From Gigaspora rosea (lineage: Eukaryota > Glomeromycota > Glomeromycetes > Diversisporales > Gigasporaceae): 64,000 nucleotides of DNA. This document shows positions 11,410-23,185 of this stretch, piece by piece (position 1 is the stretch's first letter; every line of letters begins with the position of its first letter). The position numbers and the translations under genes were made by a program. The stretch spans positions 1 to 64,000 of the forward strand of contig QKWP01001671.1 of NCBI GenBank assembly GCA_003550325.1, read 5' to 3'. The notes below the pieces were generated by a model. The model saw only the letters and a program-made list of their open reading frames with translations. It did not search any database and was not told the DNA's origin.

Positions 11410-12071
11410 GGGAATTGATATTTCCACACCCTGTTTTTGATATTTCCACACTCCCCGCATATAAATTTTAAATTTGGTGAGATCGATGTCAAATTACAAT
11501 CAACTTCAATATGATAGTTACACAACATGGGACCTCACAATTAAATGTACTTAAATTAGTATCGCAACGCTCATCGTTATACCAGAAAATTCAGCGCTTT
11601 CACGAAAAGGCTAATAGAACGTGGCAACCAAATAAATCACAATAGGCGCAATTTCAAATACCATACTCGACTGACAACTTTAGTCATATCACACATTTTT
11701 ACATTGTATTACTGGTAGATTTGTACTTAAAACATTTTATTGTGTTAGCATAGTATTCATTCTTAAAACATATTCATTGTATTAACATAGTATAGTATTC
11801 GTTCTTAAAACATATTCATTATGTAAAGTATAATAAGAAACTAAAGAAAAAGTTAGATTCGTGTTGTATTTTGAGCTAGAGCCAAGTACTAATTAGATCT
11901 ATATATGTAACTACAATGGTTTTTTTTAAATTTCAATTTAATAAAATGTGAAAGAAATAGTGAATATAATGAATAAAATTCTATGGACTTTACAATTATT
12001 AGGTCAATTTGACTGCTACTTTGAATTTTATTCTAGTTTCATTTATACTAATAAGAGGTTTTTCTAGTCTA

Positions 12072-14088
12072 TTAAGTACGGTCAGGACAAGTTCTACTAT
12101 TATGTCCAATTTTGTGACATGTGCTACACTTTCTACCTGCCGTTTTTAAATCTTGTAATTCAAATGCAGATGGGATTCTTCGAGTAGATGAATTGGCGCT
12201 ATTCTGTGATCCAGTTGGTCGTCCTCTAGAACATGCAATGGTTGGGTCCAACAATTGTATCGCTAGTTCTTGAATCATTCGTGAGAGCTCATCTCGAGCT
12301 TTTGATTGTTGTGAAATCGGCCAGGATATGTATTGTTGATGAATATCTTTAAGAAGTTGTTCAAATTGACCTTCATTCTCTAACACTGGATTTTGTGCTT
12401 CTTTTTCAATCCACCAGTGCTAATGAACATCATGAATATTTAAAACCTGATGGTTCACTTTAATTTCGTGAGCACATGGCAAGCCCATTGTTGAACGTAA
12501 TGTACCAGTGCAAGGAGGAAGAGAGTCTTCAGATGATACTTTTAAAAATTGTTGATGTATTTTTTTTAGTGCAAATGATGAGACTTTAGTGACCAACTCA
12601 CGATAGAATGGTATGTTTTGCTCATGATAAATCTGTGTTTTTTCTTTAGCAATTGTTGCCTTAATTTCATTATGTTGATTGTTAAGTAATAACAAAATCT
12701 TTTCATATACCATATGTAGATTGCCGGTTGAAACTTGTAAGTACTGTTTCAAGGCTGAATGTGCCCCTTCTACCCGTGAGGTTACAATATTACCCAGGTG
12801 AAAATATCTACCGGTCCATGCATTTACAAAACATTCCTTGAACGGCAAACCATGTGTTGTGAAGATAATTTACAACAAATGAATTTTTCCCATATTTGGT
12901 CTGTAATTTTTGCCATTGGATCATAAATTCATCCTCGGTTTTTGAATTCACTACTACTGACCAACATTGAAGAAACTCATTCCATATTTCTTTGGTGTAA
13001 ACACTTTGTTTACATTTGCTCATGATGTTTTTTCTATATGCCATAGGCACAAAAGATGTTTTGATTCAGGAAATACACATTCGATTGCGTTCATAAGTGC
13101 TAATTCTCGATCTGTGATGATTACTTTTGGTTTTTCGATTCCCTCAAAGTGCCCACTCATAATCTTCTTTGCTTTCATTTCTAAGGAATACAAAACATGA
13201 GAAAAAAGTTGTATTGAAACAAGTTACTCCAACAATATTTAAAAGTAGTAAGTTAAATTTGTTGGTTTTATAAGTGCAGTCCATTAGCAACATATGTGGA
13301 TAGGTTCGGGTTAATTCAACAGATTCTTTATGAGAAAAAAAAAGATGCGAAATATGCCCTTTAGAATCACACACATAGTCGTACTCAAATAGGTCATCTT
13401 TAAGTTCATCCAAAAGTGCCTGAATAGGCGTTCGTCCCTGAAGATATTCATTACGAAGCTTTTTTCATGCATTGTAAATATCTCTTGAAGTAGCTATCAC
13501 TGAATTATTATTTTGGTTAAAAAATGACAAAATTTGTCTAGGACAGGCACCAGCCTTTGACATTACATTCAACTGTTCTAAGGCTTGATTATCTAATCTT
13601 CAAAGAGATGGATGAGCTGAAGGGTCTGTAGACAGTTCATGATTATGTTCTGGATTATTAATAATCAAAGTCCATAGATTATTAGACCCTTTTTTACCAC
13701 AAAGAGCGAAAGGTCATTCTATAAGTCTTGAACTAGTATTTCGTATTCGTGTCTCATTAGTATGATTTAGGCGATTTCGGTACTTTCCTCCTCGATCACA
13801 GGATAAGGGGAGTAACAAAAATCAGGTGATTTTTTAGAGGGGAGGGGGGTAAAAAAAGTTGAAATTATATATAAGAACCTGACTATTTATATATTGAGGA
13901 AGAGGGAGGGGGTAGACCTCTGATAAAAAATAATCAGGTAATTAATGACACTGCCCTAAATATACTGTATTTGGCTTTGATCTAGCAATAAACACTCCAA
14001 ATTCATTTTTAGCACCAAAGGTTCGAACATGCTTTATCAATTCATCACGATTTGAAAACTCTCCAACTGGAGGAGCAAGTATAACCAT
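12072..14088 (-). pseudogene. MULE transposase (FAR1-type DNA-binding, MULE catalytic, zinc knuckle)
   Basis: Start taken at ATG 14086-14088 (MVILAPPVGEFSNRDELIKH). The FAR1-like N-terminus (CDRGGKYRNRLNH, then a W...HNHELS motif) is split by a MITE at 13807-13956. Excising it with one TAA copy restores codons ...NTVYLSCDRGG. Catalytic motifs: first Asp LLMDCTYKTNKF near 13290; second Asp VIITDREL near 13120; CLWHIEK near 13050; SRVEGAHSALK near 12760; SWIM-like MGLPCAH near 12480; zinc knuckle CSTCHKIGHNSRTC near 12100. In-frame stops: TGA at 13465-13467, 13600-13602 and 13714-13716 (the last at an expected Cys), and TAG at 12420-12422. Frameshifts lie near 13145, at T6 13028-13033, and near 12840. 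Inactive. Confidence 0.85.
13807..13956 (+). mobile_element. 150-bp MITE, reference copy of the 'ATCAGGTGAT' family
   Basis: Ends GGGGAGTAACAAAAATCAGG and complement GGGCAGTGTCATTAATCACC. TAA flanks both sides (13804-13806, 13957-13959). Interior polypurine GAGGAAGAGGGAGGGGG. Inserted in the coding sequence of the MULE-1 transposase. Copies: 1176-1484 (reverse), 49607-49640 (truncated), 56870-57012. Confidence 0.85.
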
Positions 14089-14099
14089 TGTTCGTAGAA

Positions 14100-15436
14100 A
14101 ATATGATTATGATATTATTTTGTGTTGTCCTTTTCAAATATATGTTTCTAACACTCTTTTTTTTTTTATATATAAACCACGTCTTTGTTTTTTGTTGTGT
14201 TCAATATTGTTAAATGGGATATATATTACGAGACTAAACTGTAGCTTCAAATGTTTGTGCAATTATACTTGTGCAATATTTTCTGTATAGCGTTTTACTT
14301 AAGTATCGTTGTAACAATACCTATAAAGGTACCTTTGTTCAAATATTGTCTACTTTATTGTTTTTCTGTAATAATTGTACGGGTATCTTTTATATCATTC
14401 TCTATGTAAGTATTAATTACTTTGATTCTTCACGCACTTTAATTAAAGAAAGCTAACCTTTATTCTTTATTTATATTTTTTTACTTATACTAAATTTATC
14501 ATTACATCATTTGTACAACATTCACTTATTTAACTTTGAAACTACTTTTATATTGATCGTCATTTCATCATATTAAACATCGGTATAAAAAGATTTTACA
14601 GTCCAATCAAATTTGTATTACATTCACTTTTTTAACTTTGAAATTACTTTATATCTTATATTCTATTTTCTATATTGATCATCATTTCGTTATATTAAAC
14701 ATTGTTATAAAAAGATTTTAAAGTTCAATAAAATTTCAAAATTAGAGTAACGTAAAGGAAAGCATAAAACGTTAAAAATATTTAGAAATTATTAATAGTT
14801 CAAAATTGCACTACGATACTACCTTTTTTGTATGAACAAAAAGCTTCTCTTAGACTTTTGGTATAACTTTAACCATTTTAACCCAATATTATAGCTCAAT
14901 TTTGATCTAGCAGTGAACTATAAATTGTTGATATTTGGGATACGCTATACATGTGATCAGCATGATAGGGCATAGCATTGATTTTTTGATCACATAAACT
15001 TCTGACAGAAATTATCCAATTAAAAATCAGAATCAGGCGTAGCGTAAAGAAATTCAAACCAACGTTCGCTTTGCTAAAACGTATTTATAGCAAGATTTAG
15101 ACTAGCAAATAATCTGTCTGACTTTAACAAAAAAGGTTCCTTGTACAATTTAATTTTTTTTCTCAAAAACTATTGCAACAAATACGTAAAAACCCTATTC
15201 TCTTAGGACCGAGAAAGATTTCTGCACTTTGGGGTAGGAATTGGTAGAAGTAAAAGAAATTTCGATGCTAAAACTCATGTGACTGAAATATCGAACTTCT
15301 ATTTCTCGAATATAACTATTAAAGTTATTTGTGTAACATAATATGTACCATATTATATTGATTTACAAGCTGATGTTATACAAACCTGCATTAGATTGTA
15401 TATAGTATTTAGCCAATCAAATCTATACACTTTTAC
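14100..15436. other. MULE-1 5' non-coding region
   Basis: Upstream of the transposase start. Contains a direct repeat of TTTATATTGATCRTCATTTC... units near 14545-14600 and 14640-14730. No other gene seen. Confidence 0.4.
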
Positions 15437-16040
15437 AGGGGTGTGGAAATATCAAAAACAGGGTGTAGAAATATCAATTCCCTAAAAAAAATTAAAAATA
15501 AATATAAAAAAAATTTAAAAATAAATAATAAAAAAAATTAAAAAAATTCGAATAATAAGTTAAAAAAAATTTGAATAATAAAAAAAAAATATATAATAAA
15601 AAAAATTAAAAAAAATTAAATTTAAAATGTAAAAAAAAAAAATTAAAAAAATTAAAAAAAAGAATAAAAAATTAAAAAAAAAAGCTGTAATAAATAATAT
15701 CGGTAATATAAATTATAGTAGCAATATTGCATAGTACATACATATGTACTACTATAGTTTAATAATGCATATGCCCCAAAGCCTTAGTACGTACATAGTG
15801 TAAAAACCTGTTTGAACCTCAATGCGCAAGTTTTTATGCATGCAAAATTTTTTTTTAAAAATAACACCCAATAATAAACAACCTTTGCTATCGGGTATAA
15901 ATTCTTAAAAACCTGTATAACCCGAAAATAAGCAACCCCGATTTTTTTGCTTAAAATCGTCCAAAAAAAGAGTACTTATTTTCGGGAATCTATGGTACTA
16001 AAATTTGGAGTTTGCAAAATGTGGGTTACACAATAAAGAG

Positions 16041-16560
16041 TTATACAAAAAACGAATTTAAGTAGATTTCTAGAAGTAAAAAGTAAAAAGAAACAAAGTA
16101 AAAGTTGAATAGAGTTAAGACAAATTTTAAAATAACTTTGTTAATTTTAAAGCTATAGTAATCTATTATAGCTTGTTTTAAAAAGAAAATTTTGGTCTAA
16201 AACTTTTTTTAAGTTTGTAAATAAAGATTAAAAGGTGGTTTTAAAGAAACTTAAAAAAAAACTAGTTTAGAAAGCCTGAAGGCCAACAAGTAAATTTTCT
16301 TGTTAAGTTTAGCTATTATTTGTTTGAAACTTAGCTATTATATGTAAAGTTGTGTATAGATTAAGATTTTTTGAAAAAAAAATAAATTAATTAATTAATT
16401 TAATAAATTTCTATGTTATAGAGATTTTTTGATAGAAGAGTTGAATAAAGTTTGTGTACAAGTGATAAACAGAGAGAATTTTTTTTTTTTAATATTAGGG
16501 GGAACCCTGGGTGTAGCTACTGCCCCAAACTTTTATTAATACTTAAGTAAATTGACATAT
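16041..16560. other. AT-rich sequence without recognisable gene
   Basis: May include the 5' end of the Helitron. No open frame or element end could be supported. Confidence 0.35.
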
Positions 16561-16809
16561 GGGGGTGAGTCAGTAGAAAAGGGACAAATTTTTTCTAAGT
16601 AAAAGTTTTTTTGACTTTAAGCTTAAATATCTTAACAACTATTTAATAAATTTAATAAATTATTTTTTATTTTAATTCTATATAATTTAAAGATTAAAAT
16701 AAAAAAATTTTTTAGCAAATTTGAGTAAATATTTGTCAAGATATTTTAGTTTAAAAATTAAAAAAATTTTACTAAAAATGATTTGTCCCTTTTCTACTGA
16801 CTCACCCCC
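16561..16809. mobile_element. Foldback MITE, 249 bp
   Basis: TIRs of about 34 bp, GGGGGTGAGTCAGTAGAAAA and complement, flanked by ATAT on both sides. The interior is A/T only. Two overlapping opposite-strand ORFs (16687-16881 and 16721-17047) are products of the palindrome and are not genes. Confidence 0.75.
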
Positions 16810-16815
16810 ATATGG

Positions 16816-17792
16816 TGATGCTATAAATACATACATATTATATACAAGTATTGGAACTAGGATTTTTAGGTTATGCAACACTATTTATTCATGGCTAAAA
16901 CCCACTAGAGCTTTCCATATTCCCATTTATATGATTGACCTGGTTTGTACGTCCCTCTCCAACCAACAATTGGTATTCACATGTCCGCTACTTTACTCAC
17001 ACTACCTAGTATCATTACTTCCAATTTGGTATACGTTGTCCAGATAGATACTTTGTGCTTCCAGATTAGTGTACCTAAGATCCCTTACTAACATACTTCT
17101 CGGGAGTTCGTATTTCAAGCCATGCAGCTGCCTTTACTATATTGGATAAGTATCTCAAGCCTGCATGCTGCCGCAACTAGCCAGGTTTCTGCAACTTTGG
17201 GGCCCAGAATTTAACGTTCTGAATTCGGTAATATGTGAACAACTATACTTCCCTCTATGGTAATGAAGTAACCGGGCATGTTTCACAAATGCTTCCAGTA
17301 CTGGATATAGTTGGATGGCATCATGAGGCTCAGGTGGACCCTGTTACCACTACATGCACTTGTACCAGCTATACCCGTATTGGTGGTTTCAGTGCTTCTT
17401 AACGTCCAAAGACTCCTATATGGGTATGCCCAGAGCCCGTTGGGACTTGATACATGCATACCTCTATACTTCCATCTTTTACTGGCTAGTAAGTTCTGTT
17501 TGCCCTTACAGGTTCATTCCAATCCTTAGTACTCACATCCAACCCTTCTTCCAACCTTTACTGATCCCTTCCAAACTACCAAAATAAGTAGCCTGGAAGG
17601 ATTGGTCGGTCCGGCTTTATGTAATTGATGGACTCCCTCTTCTTGGTACCTAATTTTGAAACATAGGTTCTTTTTCTCCGGTATGACTCCGGTGGCCAGG
17701 TTGGTGTCCCCTCTTGCTATAGGGCTTTTTCTGTTTAGTTCTTCGGTCTTCAGTCGAAATTCTCATCTTCTGTAGTACCGTTGAAACAGAGA
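16816..17792 (-). mobile_element. 5'-truncated copy of the long tRNA-SINE (SINE copy 3)
   Basis: Reverse complement of the body of the element at 31505-32236 plus 39054-39640. Shared strings include GCAGCTGCCTTTAC, GCATGCTGCCGCAACTAGCC, GTTGGATGGCATCATGAG, CGGTATGACTCCGG and CTATAGGGCTTTTTCTG. It stops near CTTCTGTAGTACCGTTG (17790), before the tRNA-like head, which is the usual 5' truncation of retroposons. The junction the MULE uses in copy 2 (GTCTCATG) is uninterrupted here near 17320. GC content is visibly higher than the surroundings. Confidence 0.75.
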
Positions 17793-18516
17793 GAGTTTTT
17801 TTCATTTTATATATATATATTTTTTTATTCTTTAACAGTTTTGTCGGTGCTTAAATACAAATTGAATTAACTAATTTAGCTAATTCTAGTAAATACTACT
17901 TTGCAATTGCAAGCCCAGCATCATTCGGTTACTTTAATTTGCACTCAGATGCGAACTGTTGCACTAAGTTATGTATGCCCAGAATTTTGTATTGACTATC
18001 TTACAAACCAAAATTTTCATTTTATATTTATTTTATAATTTAATTTATTTTATAATATAATTTAATTTATAATTAATTTATTTTTAATTTAATTTATTTT
18101 TTATGTTTATTCTTTAGCATTATCAAACCAATTCTATAAAAAAATAATAATCTAATAAAATAGTAATTTACCAAGTATATTTTTGGTAATGTTAAATACT
18201 ACAGTACAGGTTTGTATTAGTATTAATAAACTATTAGATTGTAAATTATGAACTATTTGATTTATAATTCAGAAATAGACTTAGTAAATTAATAATTTAT
18301 CAAATTTAAAAAATTATTAATAAACTGATAGAAAAATACATAAAAAAAATTCTAAAATCAGCTAATCAGCAATTAGTATTATTTTAATAAGACCAAACCA
18401 GATATTGTCCAAGCAGATCTTTGTATAGGTTCGAATCTGTATTAATTCTGATAAATTAAAAGTTTGAACTTGGTCCATTCAACAGACTGAACTGGACCCA
18501 GATTTTTTGTAAAATA
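17793..18516. other. AT-rich spacer
   Basis: No ORF. 18360-18516 is less AT-rich and has GGTTCGAATCTG / CTGGACCCAG-like strings, possibly the sub-terminal part of the next element. Confidence 0.4.
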
Positions 18517-19567
18517 TAGTTTGAACAATCTAGTCCCGACAAATGGAATTTTCTAGTGTTCAAAACTGAAATTTACATAATGTAGCCAAATTTGATATTT
18601 TCATTATATGCGGCCAAATTTGATATTTTCATTATATGTGGCCAAATTTGGTATTTTCATTATATATGGCCAAATTTGATATTTTCATTATATACGGCCA
18701 AATTGGCACATGCTCATTTACCAAATTACTTTAATTAATAGTCATGCCAGTTAATCAGAGATTGTCTGTAGTATAATATAATACAAATCATATATAAAAA
18801 TTACTTGTGGCGTGCATACATATAAAATATTTTTTACTAAGTTAACAATATATGACCACTAATTAAAAGTTGTAGAGCTCATCGTAACGCATCTAACAGT
18901 GATTAGATTATCCAAATCGGCCTAGTGGATGGCAAGATATTATTAAAAAACGATTGGATGACTATATAAAGTCTTTATAAGATTTTATATAGTTGTCCAA
19001 TCAGTTTTTGACAATATCCACTAGGCCAATTTGGATGATCTAACCACCATTAGATGCATTTTGACGAGCTCTACAATTTTCAATTAGTGGGCATATATCG
19101 TTAACTTAGTAAAAAATACTTTTATATATATGCATGCCACATTCACACTATAGTGATATAGGGTGGCCAAATTTAGTAGCCAAATTAGTAGACATATGGT
19201 AGCCAAATTTAGTATATATAGGGCAGTTAAATTTAATATATATAGGGTGACTAAATTTAGTATATATAAGGTGGCCAAATTTAGTATATATAGGGTGGCC
19301 AAATTTAGTATACATAGGATGGCCAAATTGCTTGTTTTTATAATATATATAGGGTGGACAAATTTTATATTTAATTATAAAAATACTATAACTTCAACCT
19401 GCTATAACTTTTTTATAAATAGATTTAAAAAAATTAAAAGCCATGGAAGTGTTTAGCTTGTTTTGATTTAATATTTTAAGATAGTATTTTTTGATTACTA
19501 TTTTTTTTTGAAGAAGGATTAGCAATTTAAATGTTATCAATTTTATTTGTCGGGATTAGGTTGTTTG
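18517..19567. mobile_element. Foldback element with tandem-repeat arms
   Basis: Ends TTTGAACAATCTAGTCCCGA and the complement of TCGGGATTAGGTTGTTTGCA form TIRs. The left arm holds about five 30-bp repeats (GGCCAAATTTGATATTTTCA..., 18583-18710). The right arm holds about eight repeats of roughly 24 bp (GGTGGCCAAATTTAGTATAT, 19160-19345). Between them is a near-perfect palindrome (about 18792-19141) whose arms contain ATCCACTAGGCC, the hairpin-module core. The next hAT-like element inserted at its right end. ORFs here are repeat translations. Confidence 0.65.
18792..19141. repeat. 350-bp palindrome
   Basis: TACTAAGTTAACRATATATG, AGAGCTCATC and ATCCAAATYGGCCTAGTGGA are mirrored around about 18966. 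Part of the foldback element. Confidence 0.75.
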
Positions 19568-20644
19568 CACTAGTGATTTGAACCAAGATTAAAATCATTA
19601 ATCGGTTACCCGAACTGGTCCCGCCCAATTCCAATCGGGTTAACTGGAACTGTTTCGGTTAATTTAGTCGACCCGCGTCATTTGAATTACCTAGGTCAAA
19701 CGGATCAGAATTTCTAATTGAATTATCGGTTAACCCGAGTTGTCTGGATCAACCAGGTTAACTAGGTCAGTAGAGTTATTACCCAAGTCAAATAATAGTA
19801 ACTCGAGTCAATAGAATAAAGCCCTTTTGCAAATAATATATAACCAACAAAAGCTGAACTTGGGTTTTGTTAAAAAAAAGCAAAAAGCAAAAGTATATTT
19901 AAAATACCTATAGATGACCTGTTTGACCCAAGTTGGCACAATTGTTACCTGTGACTCACATAACCCGTCGAGTCAGATCAACCTAGAGATACTGCAGATC
20001 TGCGATAGCATAATATTTGCATAATTCAGATTTTACCACAGAAGCATATGCGACTGCTATATTCGCATATCAAAATGAATTTCGCATCAATATATAAGAT
20101 AGAATAGTGTAGATAAACGGTATCAGTATAATGAGATAAATACTAAGAAGACAAACAATATGAGACAAAACTATAATCTGATTGCAGTTCAAAATTCCGC
20201 ATCAAATGCCATATCTTATAAGGACCCCGGACATCTCTAATATATGTTATATTTTTTTTTAGCAAATTGATTCAAATTTGATCTAAGGTCCAAATTTAAA
20301 TTTTAGCAAATTGAAGTTAATTTTAAAAAGGGTCATAATTGAATATTTTGGCGAATTACAAAGATTTTATGCATGTTATATTTTATTTTTAGCAATTTAC
20401 CCACATTTTTGCAAAAATTATTGTAACAAGTTAAGTTGCGCTATAATGATCGATCCAGATTTAATGGCTATATAGAGTAAAGTGATAATCAATTATAATT
20501 AAAAATAAATAAAAGTAGTTGTAGCATGTAATCGGGTTTTAGCATCAATAGCAACTTGGTACTTACCCCGCATATGTATTATGATTATTGATCGTGATTG
20601 TATATCAATAAACAAATAAATATGTAATGCAATTGATAATTGTA

Positions 20645-22139
20645 GTTAATATTATCGCTATAAGTTCTTGATCAAATTTAATAAAAATTTTTTTATTTGA
20701 ATTCTATGGATTCGTACAATTAAAATAAAAAAATTTTCATCAAATTTGATCAAGAACTCGTAAAGATATCTTTGATGAAAGTTCCTGTAAACAATTTCAA
20801 CGCAGCTTCTTTGCAATATGTTTTTTTGCTTTTTCAAAATAACCCACTGTTCGGCGATGATTTACAAGAAATTTTACTATGCTAACTAAAAAAAATTTTA
20901 TAACAAGACTTATAGCGCATATCATGGACTAATAGAATCTCAAATTTCATGAAAAAATATTGAAAACTCATAAAGATATTAACGTTTTTGTAAATTTGAA
21001 CGCATACGTTTTCGCAAGTTTTCCCCTAAATTCAAATGCTTCTGGAGGCACTTTCTCAAAATGAAACATACAAAATACGATTAAATAAGTTGATAGAATA
21101 GATATTCAAGAGTTTTCAGTTAAAATTTTATCAAAAACGGATTAATATTGATGAAGTTTTAATGATTTTTTCAATTTGCTTCCAGATTCGGGATTTTCTA
21201 AAATTTTCAATTTTGATCAAAACAGAAAAATCACCATCACAGGCTAGATTTTCACAAGTTCAAATGAAACAAGTTACTGCGCACTAATAAAATCAATAGA
21301 GAATAGATTAAAATTTTGCTTTCTAAAATTTCAAGTTATTTGGTTAAATATTCATTCTATAATAGCTTTTTTCATTTGGCACAGCTTCTTTTAAAGAAGC
21401 TGCGCCAAATGAAAAAAAGCTATTATAGAATGAATATTTAACCAAATAACTTGAAATTTTAGAAAGCAAAATTTTAATCTATTCTCTATTGATTTTATTA
21501 GTGCGCAGTAACTTGTTTCATTTGAACTTGTGAAAATCTAGCCTGTGATGGTGATTTTTCTGTTTTGATCAAAATTGAAAATTTTAGAAAATCCCGAATC
21601 TGGAAGCAAATTGAAAAAATCATTAAAACTTCATCAATATTAATCCGTTTTTGATAAAATTTTAACTGAAAACTCTTGAATATCTATTCTATCAACTTAT
21701 TTAATCGTATTTTGTATGTTTCATTTTGAGAAAGTGCCTCCAGAAGCATTTGAATTTAGGGGAAAACTTGCGAAAACGTATGCGTTCAAATTTACAAAAA
21801 CGTTAATATCTTTATGAGTTTTCAATATTTTTTCATGAAATTTGAGATTCTATTAGTCCATGATATGCGCTATAAGTCTTGTTATAAATTTTTTTTTAGT
21901 TAGCATAGTAAAATTTCTTGTAAATCATCGCCGAACAGTGGGTTATTTTGAAAAAGCAAAAAAACATATTGCAAAGAAGCTGCGTTGAAATTGTTTACAG
22001 GAACTTTCATCAAAGATATCTTTACGAGTTCTTGACCAAATTTGATGAAAATTTTTTTATTTTAATTGTACGAATCCATAGAATTCAAATAAAAAAAAAT
22101 TTTATTAAATTTGATCAAGAACTTATAGAGATAATATTA
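20645..22139. repeat. 1.5-kb near-perfect palindrome (arms about 747 bp)
   Basis: The axis is the T at 21392, between GCTTCTTT and AAAGAAGC. Reading outward, the arms match almost base for base to about 20645 and 22139. Examples are CACAGGCTAGATTTTCAC / GTGAAAATCTAGCCTGTG and TGGGTTATTTTGAAAAAGC with its mirror. Very few mismatches are visible, so the palindrome is either young or kept alike by gene conversion. ORFs on it are mirror images, not genes. Confidence 0.9.
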
Positions 22140-22289
22140 ATAAAAGGTTTTAAAAGTTAAAATATTTAAGTGACAAAATCGAATAGCAATTCCTTAATTT
22201 TATTAATAAAATAATATTATACCCAAAATTTTATTAAATGATTATAATATTTTGCTCTAATAAAACTTATTTAGCACATAAAAATACAT

Positions 22290-22430
22290 TATGCAAGTAA
22301 ATTTACTTTTATATTTCTTGAAAATTTAAGAAAAGATGCTTAATTTTTGATTTTTTGATCAAAAAATCCAAAATTAAGTATCTCTTCTTAAATTTTCAAG
22401 AAATATAAAAGTAAATATGCCAGTAAAATG
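22290..22430. repeat. 140-bp hairpin
   Basis: GTAAATTTACTTTTATATTT, CTTGAAAATTTAAGAA and TTAATTTTTGATTTTTTGATC are mirrored. A second foldback inside the 20221-22635 element. Confidence 0.8.
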
Positions 22431-22649
22431 TATTTTTATATGCTGCACAAATTTTTTTAGAGCACCTGAACCTAAGAGCACTATCTAAATATAATAATTT
22501 AGTTTTTAGCAAATTACTATAAAAAATTAATGTAATAATTGAATTTTTAGCAAATTTACTTGATTTTAGAGGTAGCAAAAATCTTAAAATTTGTGCAGAT
22601 CAGTTATGACCTATATGAGAGATGTCCGGGGTCTTATCTTATACAAGCT

Positions 22650-23185
22650 TTTGCACATTGTTTTTTTGTGCCAAGTTCATACGATCGCGTGCTATGAATT
22701 TATTGCACTTCACAATCAGTTTGCTTTATTGCTCTCTACAAAAATTTTACCTTACCGACTAAACTATAACTATCTAACTATTAAACGTGACATAACCACT
22801 GCTCAGTATACCAAAAATTTTATACCTTACTGATTTTTACTATCTAACTGTTAAATGCGACCTACAGTTTATTTTCGTCATTAGTACTTATTTATCTTTT
22901 TTCTATCTAGTTTTGTAGCAAAGTCATCCATGTTATATTAGTTTGCACAACCTTTTTATACGTCAGTTTTCTGTGCTAGATTCATATGACCACTGGTTTT
23001 CTGTACCAAGTTTATATGACGGATTTATTGCACTTCACAATCGGTTTGCTTTAGTGCTCTACCAGAGATTTTTCGCCATTACTACTTATTTATGCTTTTT
23101 CTATCTATTTTTTTATCAAAGTTATCCATGCACATGTGCCATGTTCATACGATCTTGTGCTACAAATTTATTGCACTTCAAATCA
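22650..23185. repeat. Three diverged direct repeats
   Basis: The strings GTGCCAAGTTCATACGATC, GAATTTATTGCACTTCACAATC and GTTTGCTTTATTGCTCT recur near 22665, 22960-23060 and 23130. ORFs 22591-22833 and 22943-23215 translate these repeats. Confidence 0.6.

Larger units (their letters stand above)
11410..15482 (-). mobile_element. Complete 4.07-kb MULE (MULE-1)
   Basis: TIRs start GGGAATTGATATTTCCACAC (left 11410; right end complement at 15482) and contain a doubled GATATTTCCACACYC motif. The 8-bp flank TAAAAAAA is present on both sides, compatible with a Mutator-type target duplication, though the target is low-complexity. It carries one transposase gene on the minus strand, followed by about 1.4 kb of non-coding 5' sequence. 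Confidence 0.8.
10254..15998. mobile_element. TA-target TIR element (mariner-like) hosting a MULE
   Basis: TIR GTACCATAGATTCCCGAAAA at the left and its complement at 15979-15998, with TA at 10252-10253 and 15999-16000. Sub-terminal sequence repeats CCCGAAAATAAGC on both sides. Without the MULE (11410-15482) and the pogo-type MITE (10408-10732) it would be about 1.3 kb, mostly poly-A/AATAAA low complexity. Other members of the family lie at 28146-28462 and about 60566-60690. Confidence 0.7.
7002..16040 (-). mobile_element. Degenerate Helitron interrupted by nested transposons
   Basis: Reading right to left, coding remains follow Helitron order: N-terminal region, Rep (HUH, two-tyrosine) and PIF1-like helicase. 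Two insertions interrupt it: a TA-target element at 10254-15998 and a MITE at 8799-9326. Removing each insertion plus one target copy rejoins the open frame. The Helitron termini (5' TC, 3' hairpin-CTRR) were not identified, so outer limits are approximate. Confidence 0.65.
20221..22635. mobile_element. 2.4-kb TIR element with 8-bp target duplication, mostly palindrome
   Basis: Left end AGGACCCCGGACATCTCTAA. Right end complement AAGACCCCGGACATCTCTCA. Exact 8-bp duplication ATCTTATA (20213-20220, 22636-22643). A sister copy with its own 8-bp duplication lies at 57582-58316. It contains the giant palindrome 20645-22139 and a smaller hairpin at 22290-22430. No transposase. Confidence 0.85.

Noticed and set aside
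12072..13600. TGA read as a sense codon (altered genetic code)
   Set aside because: TGA occurs at expected Arg, Trp and Cys positions alike, and a paralogue shows CGA at one of them. Simple decay explains it.
19084..19456. ORFs with ILNLATLY or KFSIYRVA repeats
   Set aside because: Translations of the 24-bp tandem repeat in the arm of a foldback element.
21948..22160. 70-codon ORF on the plus strand
   Set aside because: It lies within the right arm of the 1.5-kb palindrome and is mirrored on the other strand.
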